The position numbers were made by a program, and so were the translations under genes. Below are positions 18,030 through 25,639 of a DNA stretch of 64,000 bases, piece by piece; the first letter of the stretch is position 1; each line of letters starts with the position of its first letter. The DNA comes from Thermopolyspora flexuosa (GTDB taxonomy: Bacteria; Actinomycetota; Actinomycetes; Streptosporangiales; Streptosporangiaceae): the NCBI RefSeq assembly GCF_006716785.1, contig NZ_VFPQ01000001.1, forward strand, positions 2,108,001 to 2,172,000. The letters are read 5' to 3'. The notes under the pieces are model-generated. The model was not told where the DNA came from. It saw only the letters and a list, made by a program, of their open reading frames with translations, and made no database searches.

Positions 18030-19118
18030 GGGCCGGACTACGGCTGGGGCCTGCTCGTCCTGTACGCCGCCACCGGGCGCCTGGCCTTCGGAAAGGGGCG
18101 GCCGGAGGTCATCGCCATGCGCGTGCTTACCGATGAGCCCGACGTCGACGGAGTCCCGGACCCCCTCAAGGACCTCGTCGTCAAGACGCTGGCCAAGAAC
18201 CCGGAGGAGCGCCCCGACGCGGCCGGCCTCCTCGAATCCCTCAGACGGATCTGGCAGCCGGACGCCGAGGTATCCGCGAGCGTCGAGGAGGAGGTCACCA
18301 GGCTTCTCGACCGAACCTGGGTCATGCCCGCGCCGGAGGAGGCGGAGTGGGTCGTCCCGCCGCGGCGGCGTCGCTGGAGGGACTTCGGCGTGGCGGCCGC
18401 CGTGACGGTGGTGGCGGCCGGGTTGATCGCCACGACCGCCGTGGTCGTCTCCGGGCGGTCGGCGGACGGCGTGGCGGCACACAGGACGCCGTCCCCGGCC
18501 TCACCCTCCGGTGCTGCCACCCAGAGTCCGACGCCCACGGGCGACAGGCCGACCGCGGCACAGGGGGATTCCACGGGTACGGCGTCACCTGCTGGCACGG
18601 CGTCCGCGTCCCCGAGGCCCACGCGCACTGGGCGTAGGGTGACGATGGTCAGGGGGTACTCCTTCATCCTTCCGGATGACTGGATGTATTACCCTGACAA
18701 CACACACAACATCGAGGGCATGTGTCTGCGGCCCAAGGACAAAAGGAACGACGAGTACTGGTACTGCCACCAGTTCGGCATGTCGATTCACCCTTGGGTG
18801 GACGGTGGCGATCCCGATTTCAGGCCGGAGGAGGTCGAGCCGGACGGCGTCACCGCCCGCTACGGTCCCGAAGGCGCATGTGGCGAGATCGGTGAGCCCG
18901 TGCGGCCGTCACGATTCCTCAAGACCGGTCTCCACCGTATAGGAAATCGCAGAGCCTATTACTGGAAGGCTCGAAGTTACTGCCGAGACGGCACAACGGT
19001 CGAGGCCGAAATGCTGATCCTCCCGGTGACCGGACTCACCATTTCCATCGACGAGATGCCGGCCAAGCGGAGAGCGCAGGTGGAGGAAATTCTCAAATCT
19101 TTCAGATTCCCCAGCTGA
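18030..19118 (+). pseudogene. Truncated Ser/Thr kinase: C-lobe, membrane segment and extracellular domain
   Basis: The frame opens after a TAG at 17970 and has no ATG, GTG or TTG until 18117. Residues before 18117 still read like a kinase C-lobe (D-Y-G-W-G-L-L-V-L-Y-A-A-T-G-R). They continue into P-L-K-D-L-V-V-K-T-L-A-K-N-P-E-E-R-P, the family's closing helix with its conserved arginine. The ATP-binding lobe and catalytic loop are absent. A membrane segment (V-A-A-A-V-T-V-V-A-A-G-L-I-A) and a Ser/Thr/Pro linker follow, then an extracellular domain with several cysteines ending in I-L-K-S-F-R-F-P-S, like the tail of the remnant at 15151-16284. It was probably a receptor kinase that lost its 5' half. 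Translation from 18117 (333 residues) is possible. Confidence 0.7.
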
Positions 19119-19610
19119 GCGATCTTCAGTGCACGAACGGTTGACCAGCGGCGTCTGAGCGTGGTGCTTTCCGCGCCCGGCCAGGAACATCAATCCGACG
19201 AGCCCCGATCGTTCCACGAGACGGCCACGCCGTCTGCCGGGATCAGTCGCTGATCGCCGGGCCGGCAGCGGGCGCAGCGGCGTTGCAGCTCTGCCTGGGT
19301 GCATGGGAGGCGAAGCCGTCAACCGGTCGAACTTCACGGTGGCGCTTGCAAGCCGGTGTCTACCCGCAGTGTTGCGGTGCGGTGATGCCCGGGGCATGCC
19401 GGGCGTCTCGAGTCTGTGGGAGGGCTTGGCGAGGGCGCCGTTGCGCAACGCCTCCAAGGCCGAGGCCGAGATAACCCCGCCTGACAGAGGGCTAAGGGAC
19501 ACGCTGTTGCCCGCGTGCTCAGGCGGGCAGACGCGGGCAACACACGGGAACGTTCCCGGCTTCGGCCGGGTAGCAGTCGAAACGTCAACGACAGTCGAGT
19601 CGGATCGCTC
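19119..19610. other. Intergenic, 492 bp
   Basis: No gene was recognised. It holds the 12-bp palindrome GGGAACGTTCCC at 19546-19557 and, overlapping it, the hairpin listed next. Confidence 0.4.
19555..19570 (-). terminator. Likely terminator hairpin of the DUF397 cluster
   Basis: CCCGGC-TTCG-GCCGGG is a perfect 6-bp stem with a four-base loop, 40 bases past the stop of the last DUF397 gene. No T-run follows. Confidence 0.4.
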
Positions 19611-19805
19611 CTATGCGTGACGCTTGATGCTCTTGAGGAAGGCGCGCCACTCGTCTCGGGTGAAGGTGAGGACGGGGCCGTCCGGGTTCTTGCTGTCGCG
19701 GACCGCCACGATGCCGGGGAGGTTGGTGGCGACTTCGGCGCAGTCACCCATGTTGCCGTCGCTGTGCGTGCTCTTGCGCCAACTGGTGCCTGGCGGATTG
19801 ATCAT
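19611..19805 (-). CDS. DUF397 protein, copy 1
   Basis: A protein of 64 residues matching the DUF397 pattern: W-R-K-S-T-H-S near the start, G-D-C-A-E-V-A, V-A-V-R-D-S-K-N-P-D-G-P, and F-T-R-D-E-W-R-A-F at the end. These tiny actinobacterial proteins usually accompany an XRE/DUF5753 regulator and are thought to act as its partner, perhaps antitoxin-like. It is the third copy in line from the regulator at 20434-21258. A GAGAC element precedes the ATG. Biochemical function is not established. Confidence 0.88.
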   Translation of the reverse strand: MINPPGTSWRKSTHSDGNMGDCAEVATNLPGIVAVRDSKNPDGPVLTFTRDEWRAFLKSIKRHA

Positions 19806-19922
19806 GGTGGGTGTCTCGGTCGGTGAGGGCGTTCCCCATTGGTGGGAGGAAGGCAGAGCACCTGGTGGTAAGGCCGGTCTACTTGCCTAACGGGCTGGGG
19901 TCCGCTGGGGAAATCTCGTTGC

Positions 19923-20117
19923 CTACGCGCGATTCTTGATCTTGTTGAGGAAGGCGCGCCACTCGTCTCGGGTGAAGGTGAGGATGGGGCCGTCCGGGTT
20001 CTTGCTGTCGCGGACGGCGACCATGCCGGGGAGGTTGGTGGCGACCTCTACGCACTCTCCGCCATTGCCGCCGCTGTACGTGCTCTTACGCCAATCGGCT
20101 CTGTGTTTGCTGATCAT
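19923..20117 (-). CDS. DUF397 protein, copy 2
   Basis: A protein of 64 residues from the ATG at 20117, with GGAGAC upstream; the frame stays open behind this but only over the duplicated spacer. It carries W-R-K-S-T-Y-S-G-G-N, G-E-C-V-E-V-A, V-A-V-R-D-S-K-N-P-D-G-P and a basic C-terminus N-K-I-K-N-R-A. It is nearly identical to its two neighbours over the central block. It is presumed to work with the XRE regulator upstream. Confidence 0.88.
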   Translation of the reverse strand: MISKHRADWRKSTYSGGNGGECVEVATNLPGMVAVRDSKNPDGPILTFTRDEWRAFLNKIKNRA

Positions 20118-20251
20118 GGTGAATGTCTCCGTCGGCGCGGGAAGTCCTGTAGTGGAACGACGGGAAACATCTGGTGACGAGAGCTGATCGTGCTTCCCCA
20201 GAGGGCTAGAGTCCGCTGCGGAAGTTTCCAAGCCGGATCGGTAGCTTGAGC

Positions 20252-20443
20252 CTAAGCGTGACTCTTGATTTTGCTGAGGAAGGCGCGCCACTCGGCTTGG
20301 GTGAAGGTGAGGACGGGGCCGTCCGGGTTCTTGCTGTCGCGGACCGCCACGATTCCGGGAATGTTGGTGGCAACCTCCACGCACTCGCCCATGTTTCCGC
20401 CGCTGTGCGTGCTCTTACGCCATGCAGCCTTGCTCAGGTCCAT
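20252..20443 (-). CDS. DUF397 protein, copy 3 (regulator-coupled)
   Basis: A protein of 63 residues whose ATG at 20443 overlaps the end of the XRE gene by 10 bases, so it is translationally coupled. It has the same W-R-K-S-T-H-S-G-G-N and V-A-V-R-D-S-K-N-P-D-G-P blocks as the other two. This is the usual XRE/DUF397 pair; the other two copies look like later duplicates. Confidence 0.9.
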   Translation of the reverse strand: MDLSKAAWRKSTHSGGNMGECVEVATNIPGIVAVRDSKNPDGPVLTFTQAEWRAFLSKIKSHA

Positions 20444-21258
20444 TGCTCACACGCCTTCCTGATCATTGCGAGCGACGTTGGTTGTGGGACGGCAAGCACC
20501 CGGATGGCGTCGAAGCGACTCGTCAGCTCCTCGACCCCATCCGGGTCGGTGATCACCTCGCCGCGCCAAGCGGATTCGAGATAGACCACGTCTGGTTGGC
20601 CTCTGAAGCTCGTAACAACTATAGGTCCGGTAAGGCCGGCGTGCATATGCATGGTGAGTGGGACCAGTTGGATTGACGTGCGTTCTCGGGTTTCCACCAG
20701 ATCCAGGAGATATTCCAGTTGTGCTCGCATCACGTGAGGCCCTCCAATAGGACGAAGGAGGGTCGCCTCATCGAGAATCACCAAGAGCTCAGGTGGGTCC
20801 TCCCGGAACAGGACGTCTTTGCGTCTCATGCGGCTGGCCACCGCTTCTTCCACCTGGTCGGCCGTCCATCGCGGGTTGCTCGTCCGAATCAGAGCGCGTG
20901 CATAGTCGGGTGTCTGTACGAGGCCGGGAATGAGGAGCGGCGCCCAGAACCTGATCGTCCTCGCCTGGCGCTCGAGCTCCATATACGGCCGGAACCATGT
21001 GGGATGGGCGTCCTCCGCGATGAGGTCCCATAGGGGAGTGAGAGTGTCAGTTCCGAACACCTTGTCGCATACGACGGCAAACTCCCGACTCGGAGGGCGT
21101 CTCGCAGTCTCGACGTGTCCGATGTACGAGGCCGAGTAGGAGGTCCTCCTGCCCAGCTCCCGCTGTGTCATCCCTGCCGCAACGCGCAGTCTCCGCAGTT
21201 CCGCACCCCAGTAGGCGAGCATGCTGCTGGCGGGGTTGAGCGGACGAGGAGCAGGCAT
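20434..21258 (-). CDS. XRE-family regulator with DUF5753 domain
   Basis: A protein of 274 residues. An N-terminal helix-turn-helix (L-R-R-L-R-V-A-A-G-M-T-Q-R-E-L-G-R-R, S-Y-I-G-H-V-E-T-A-R-R-P-P) lies at about 20-65. The C-terminal DUF5753 region carries the typical E-R-Q-A-R-T-I-R-F-W-A-P-L-L-I-P-G-L-V-Q-T segment near residue 95. The start ATG has AAAGGAAG six bases upstream. It heads an operon with the DUF397 genes. Such pairs are abundant in actinomycetes and influence differentiation and antibiotic production in Streptomyces. The target here is unknown. Confidence 0.93.
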   Translation of the reverse strand: MPAPRPLNPASSMLAYWGAELRRLRVAAGMTQRELGRRTSYSASYIGHVETARRPPSREFAVVCDKVFGTDTLTPLWDLIAEDAHPTWFRPYMELERQARTIRFWAPLLIPGLVQTPDYARALIRTSNPRWTADQVEEAVASRMRRKDVLFREDPPELLVILDEATLLRPIGGPHVMRAQLEYLLDLVETRERTSIQLVPLTMHMHAGLTGPIVVTSFRGQPDVVYLESAWRGEVITDPDGVEELTSRFDAIRVLAVPQPTSLAMIRKACEQWT

Positions 21259-21435
21259 GAGGACTTCCTTTCGACCGCGCTACGCGAGCTGTAGGACGCT
21301 ACACAGACCGCGCTTTTGACTATCGAATAAGAGTAGTTACCAAAGCATTACGCATCGTAGTCGCCATCCGTCATCCTCGCTGCGGAAACGAGGTGCTCGC
21401 AGCGTCGAGGCGTATCACTCGAAGGGTGTGGATGG

Positions 21436-21696
21436 ATGGCCGATCAGACGGAGTGGCAATTCACAAAATTGGTCCGATTTGTCGGAGAGCTGCGGAAGCT
21501 CGAGCGGGCCACGCTTGCGAACCTTCCGCTGCGCGCGGAACCAGTCCTGCGCCGGCGCAGCGCGTGCGGACTCGGCGGAATCGTCACCGTCCAGCAACGA
21601 AGCCGGCGGATCTACACTTCGGATCAGAGGTCAAGGTGGCTGGTGGCTGCCTGTGACAGAGGCTCGGCCGGGCTCATCGTGGCGGAGAACCGGTGA
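21436..21696 (+). CDS. Small hypothetical protein, coupled to the HATPase gene
   Basis: An open frame of 86 codons whose TGA overlaps the GTG start of the next gene (GTGA). That overlap is the main support. An AAGGGTGTGG stretch lies before the ATG. The product is basic and has no domain I recognise. It could be spurious. Confidence 0.4.
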   Translation: MADQTEWQFTKLVRFVGELRKLERATLANLPLRAEPVLRRRSACGLGGIVTVQQRSRRIYTSDQRSRWLVAACDRGSAGLIVAENR

Positions 21697-22124
21697 CCGC
21701 CCCGGGGATGATCGCCCAAGCCGAGTTCCCCGGTAAGGGCGAGTCGGTCGCCGAGGCTCGCAGATTCGTCCGCCGCACGCTCCTCGCCCGATACGGAGCC
21801 GTGATCGAGGACGCCGTACTGCTCACCAGCGAGCTGGTCGGCAACGCGATCTGTCACTCGGACTCGGGCCGCCTCCCCGACGGCACCGTGACGGTCTCGC
21901 TGTCCGAACCCGCCGACGGCGTGCTCCGCGTCGAGGTCGGCGATGCCGGATCGCCGGGGAGCGAGCCCCGCGCCCGGCTCGACGTGGATCAGGACAGCGA
22001 GGGCGGGCGCGGCCTCTACCTGGTCGAACTGCTCGCCGACAAGTGGGGTTCGCACCTCCGGGGCGGCGGCCGTGTGGTCTGGTTCGAGATCGGCTGTCCG
22101 TCCGGTGCCGGGTACGGAACATGA
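21693..22124 (+). CDS. HATPase-type ATP-binding protein (anti-sigma/RsbW-like)
   Basis: A protein of 143 residues with a GTG start at 21693. It has the L-L-T-S-E-L-V-G-N-A N-box near residue 45 and a G-G-R-G-L-Y-L-V G2 box near 105, with the G1 box reading E-V-G-D-A-G-S. This is the single-domain histidine-kinase-like ATPase family found in great numbers in actinomycetes. Some members are anti-sigma factors that bind and phosphorylate anti-anti-sigma proteins, but most are uncharacterised. No sigma factor or antagonist gene adjoins it. Confidence 0.85.
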   Translation: MTAPGMIAQAEFPGKGESVAEARRFVRRTLLARYGAVIEDAVLLTSELVGNAICHSDSGRLPDGTVTVSLSEPADGVLRVEVGDAGSPGSEPRARLDVDQDSEGGRGLYLVELLADKWGSHLRGGGRVVWFEIGCPSGAGYGT

Positions 22125-22176
22125 TCCTTTGGGTACGGCCCGCCCGGCACCGATGGCCCGGCGGGCTCTACCCATG

Positions 22177-25050
22177 TCAGCGGCCGTCTGCGGGTCTCGT
22201 CCTGCGGTCGCAGGCGGCGCACGCGTAACGGAGATCCGGCGCGCCGAGCCGTCCCTGCTCGTAGCGGATGAGCATGCGCTCGCAGCGCCCGCACCGGTCG
22301 CCACGCTGGCCGCTGCCGGGAGCGCCGCCGGGACCCGTGCCCGGCCGGCGTCGCTGGGCACGCCGTACCGCGTCGGCGAACGCCCGGTGCTCGGTACGCA
22401 GCACCAGGCCGGGATCCGGACCGCACAGCGAACCCGCCGCCGACCAGACCACGTCGCCGATCACGGCACCCGACTCGAGGATCGGCAGGCAGGGGCGGAC
22501 GTTGACACCCTTGTTGTGGGCGTACCGGGCCGGATCGGGGAGGTGGCCGTCCGCCTCCGGCTCCACCCAGATCGTCACGGCCTCCGACTCCGGCTTGCCG
22601 CCGTGGACCGACAGCAGCGCGGGGACGAGGTCGGCGAGGGAGTAGGTGAGGACACCGGGCAGCCACATCTCGACCGTGTCGGCCCGCTCGATGTCGGCTC
22701 GCAGCAGTTCCACCAGGTCCTCGGGCTCGACGCGTTCGGTGACGGTGGAGAGGGCGAGCGCTCGGTCCCAGGGCAGGCGTTCGGCCCGGTCGAGGAGGTG
22801 GGCGAAGAACGTCCACACCGGGGTGCGGGCGGCGCCGATCCGGTGGAGCCGGTCGAGGGCGCCGACGATCAGCAGGTGGTCGCGGGCGCGGCTCGCGGCC
22901 ACGTTGAGCAGGCGGGCGCCCTCGCTGCCCGTGTCGCCCTCGGTGAACCACATGTGCAGCGGTGTCACCCCGCGCCCGGTGTCGACGGTGTCGTACACGA
23001 CGATGTCCCGCTCGTCACCCTGGAAACGGTGCACCGTGGACGCCGCCCACTGCTCCATGCGCTTCTCCGGCAGCAGTGACTCCAGCAGGCGCGCCTGCGG
23101 GGCGAACGGGGTGATCATCGCGAGGTCGTGGGCGTCGGCGACCGCCTCGGCGGTGAGCGCGGCGATCAGCTGCGCGTGCATGAGGTTGTACCGGGAGACC
23201 ATGCCCTGCCGTCGCGCGGTGCGGGCGCGCATGCCGGAGGTGTCGACGACGACCAGGTTCGAGGCGGCCCACGGGGCGCGGCTCCTGACCGGCCGGTCCG
23301 CCACGGCGGGCGCGGTCTGCAGCGGGCTCTCCGGATAGAAGGCGGTGCTGACGATGTCGCCGATCTGGCGCCGCATCCGGTACTGCTCGGTGAGCGCGGC
23401 GAGGCGCGCGGGCGGGCGACGCTCGGCGACGGCGGTGGTGACGCCGGCCTTCTCGAACGGGCTGCGATGGAGCCACTCCTGGGCCGCCGGGGTCTGGGCG
23501 ACGACGACCGGAGGCAACTGGCGGAAGTCGCCCGCGATGATGGTGTGCCCCTGCCCGGCGCCGGCGACCAGCATCGCCAGGGCGGCCGTGGTCATGCTCG
23601 CCTCGTCGAGGACGACCACGTCGAACGTGATCCCTTTGAGGACCTCGAGGACGAGCTGGTGGGCGGTGGCGGCCACGACGGTGGCCTTGCGGCAGACGTG
23701 CCGACGTACCTCGAGCAGCTTGCGGCCGAGCGCGCCGTCGAGGGCCTGAAGCTCGGCGATCTCGGTCTCGAGGCGGAGCCGCAGCGACTCCTCCCGTTCG
23801 GTGAGCCGTCCGTGCCTGCGCTGCTTCAGCTCCTCCAGTACGGCGCGCCGGTCGCGGAGGCGCTCGTTCACCTCCACCCGGTGCCGGGCGAGCGGGGCGC
23901 CCTGTTCGGCCGCGATCTCGTCGACGAGGATGCGGCCCTCGGGCCTGTCGATCAGCGCGGGGTCCGAGGGCTGTCCCACGCGTACCAGCGCGCCCGAGCC
24001 CAGGTGGGGCGCCCGCTTCAGCACCGCCTTGATCGCCACGTCGAGGGCGGCGTTCGTCGGCGCGGCGAGCAGCACGCGTCGCCCCTGCTCGCACAGCTTC
24101 GCCACCAGCGCCGAGATCGTCGTCGTCTTTCCGGTGCCCGGCGGGCCCCAGAGCCAGGTGAGCCCGGGCGCGAGGCCGAGTTCGACGGCGTTCCGCTGCC
24201 CGGCGTTGAGACCGGCGGCCTCGTGTTCGGCCAGCCTGACCCGTGCCGCCGGACCGCCGTCCCGGCACGGGGTGACCACGGCGAGGGCGGCCTCCGCGTT
24301 GAAGCCGGGACCGCCGTGGGCGAGTTCGCCGAGCCGCTCGCTCTGCGCGGTGAGGAGCCAGGAAAGGTCGAGGCGGAGGGTCGCCTCGGGGACGACGGCG
24401 GCGCCGTGGGGCAGGGAAAGGGTGACCACGTTGCCGAAGACCGAGACCACCTCGACGGGGATCTGCACGTCGTCGACGATGAGGAGGGCGGTCGTCCCTT
24501 CGGCCACGCCCAGCTCGCCCTCGACCTCGTACCGCACGAGCTTGCGCTGGCTCCCGGCGGTGCTCACCTCCTCGCCGGAGGAGAGCGGCATGTCGCTCTG
24601 GGTACGGCGGTTCGCGACCTCCTTGAGCTCGTCGCGGAACGCGCGGGCGGCAGCCGCGGCCACCTCCGCCCAGCCGTCGGGCACCGGCCCGACCGGCGCC
24701 ACGGGCTCGGACAGCGGGAGACCGTGGCGGACGGCGAGCCGCTGTACCTCGGCGTCGGCCTGCTCCTCGGCGGAACGGTCCACAGGGCTGATGGCCGGCC
24801 GTCTCTGCTGGGATGTTCCGCCATTCGCCTGAGGATCTGCGCCGATCGGCGCCGCCCACCCTCGGGGCATCCACATGTCGTCCTCGAGGTCGGCGATGCC
24901 GTGGAGGCGGCAGGTCTCCCATACCACGCCCTCGTCGGCGCGGAACCCGGCCTGCTGTAGGGCGGTGAGCAGGGCGTCCCGTGAGATCGGCCCGTTCGCC
25001 AGTGCCTTCTGGATGACGTCGACAAGTCGTGGCCTGCGCGATGCCGCCAT
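22177..25050 (-). CDS. UPF1-like superfamily 1 helicase with degenerate PLD-like and zinc-ribbon ends
   Basis: A protein of 957 residues. An N-terminal winged-helix-like region (about 5-65) precedes a helicase core: W-G-P-P-G-T-G-K-T at 301-309, V-L-D-E-A-S near 480-485, A-G-D-F-R-Q-L-P-P-V, and V-H-R-F-Q-G-D-E. The last 200 residues resemble a PLD-like fold placed as in the helicase at 2889-6197, but no HxK catalytic motif is present. A four-cysteine ribbon (C-G-R-C...C-A-A-C) closes the protein. It is divergent from drmD across 589 bp. A link to the DISARM locus is inferred from position only. Confidence 0.87.
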   Translation of the reverse strand: MAASRRPRLVDVIQKALANGPISRDALLTALQQAGFRADEGVVWETCRLHGIADLEDDMWMPRGWAAPIGADPQANGGTSQQRRPAISPVDRSAEEQADAEVQRLAVRHGLPLSEPVAPVGPVPDGWAEVAAAAARAFRDELKEVANRRTQSDMPLSSGEEVSTAGSQRKLVRYEVEGELGVAEGTTALLIVDDVQIPVEVVSVFGNVVTLSLPHGAAVVPEATLRLDLSWLLTAQSERLGELAHGGPGFNAEAALAVVTPCRDGGPAARVRLAEHEAAGLNAGQRNAVELGLAPGLTWLWGPPGTGKTTTISALVAKLCEQGRRVLLAAPTNAALDVAIKAVLKRAPHLGSGALVRVGQPSDPALIDRPEGRILVDEIAAEQGAPLARHRVEVNERLRDRRAVLEELKQRRHGRLTEREESLRLRLETEIAELQALDGALGRKLLEVRRHVCRKATVVAATAHQLVLEVLKGITFDVVVLDEASMTTAALAMLVAGAGQGHTIIAGDFRQLPPVVVAQTPAAQEWLHRSPFEKAGVTTAVAERRPPARLAALTEQYRMRRQIGDIVSTAFYPESPLQTAPAVADRPVRSRAPWAASNLVVVDTSGMRARTARRQGMVSRYNLMHAQLIAALTAEAVADAHDLAMITPFAPQARLLESLLPEKRMEQWAASTVHRFQGDERDIVVYDTVDTGRGVTPLHMWFTEGDTGSEGARLLNVAASRARDHLLIVGALDRLHRIGAARTPVWTFFAHLLDRAERLPWDRALALSTVTERVEPEDLVELLRADIERADTVEMWLPGVLTYSLADLVPALLSVHGGKPESEAVTIWVEPEADGHLPDPARYAHNKGVNVRPCLPILESGAVIGDVVWSAAGSLCGPDPGLVLRTEHRAFADAVRRAQRRRPGTGPGGAPGSGQRGDRCGRCERMLIRYEQGRLGAPDLRYACAACDRRTRPADGR

Positions 25051-25639
25051 GGAGAACTCCAGCCGGAACGGTCGCGGAAGCGAGCGGCTCGCGCTCGACC
25101 GCTGCCTGACGGGCGGCTGCCTTACAGGGAGTCGGCTGCCACAGCGACGCGAGCGCGGTCACTGGTCCGACTCGCCGCATAAGTCGGTATCCGCACGACC
25201 GGTAGGAGGTGCGGATGCAGCTGCGGCGAGCATAGCGAAGAGTGCAAGATGAGACAATTGTGAACTCCTGCCACACAGGTGATGTATGCCGGAATAGGGC
25301 GTGAATATGCTCAGTGGTCCGCTAGTGCGCTTTGTGGTCGAGGTGGACGGGATGGGATGTCTCTGCGGTGGTGCCCGATGTTGCCGTCCGCCGACGGCGG
25401 AGGGCGTCCGGGGATGTTGATACGGCTAGCGTGTGAATTAACTGCACAAATGATTGACCGCTAGACAGCGTGCACCGAAATAGCGTAAGGTCCCCCGCAG
25501 CGCTGACGTTTCGCGTGCCGTGCGCGCGCTCGCGTCAGCGCCCGAAGGGCTGTCCTTGCACCGGTCCACTGTGCCCTCTGACGGCCGACCCAGGCAACGC
25601 CGTCCGGGGGCAAGCGGCTGTGACGGATGGGGTGAACTC
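25051..25639. other. Divergent intergenic region upstream of the DISARM-containing operon, 589 bp
   Basis: This should hold promoters for drmD and for the divergent helicase. It contains a perfect inverted repeat TCCGCCG-A-CGGCGGA at 25387-25401. A TTGATA at 25417-25422 with a weak TTAACT downstream, and a TTGACC near 25453, are possible promoter pieces with poor spacing. It is more AT-rich than its surroundings. No gene was recognised. Confidence 0.5.

Larger units (their letters stand above)
19611..20443 (-). repeat. Tandem triplication of a DUF397 unit
   Basis: Three copies of the coding unit recur, and the spacers also share sequence: GTCCGCTGGGGAAA near 19900 and GTCCGCTGCGGAAG near 20211. 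Whole gene-plus-leader units were therefore duplicated. Copies 1 and 2 keep long nearly identical blocks in the C-terminal half. Confidence 0.75.

Noticed and set aside
21259-21435. Promoter pair TTGACT with a -10 box in front of the small coupled ORF
   Set aside because: No acceptable -10 at normal spacing.
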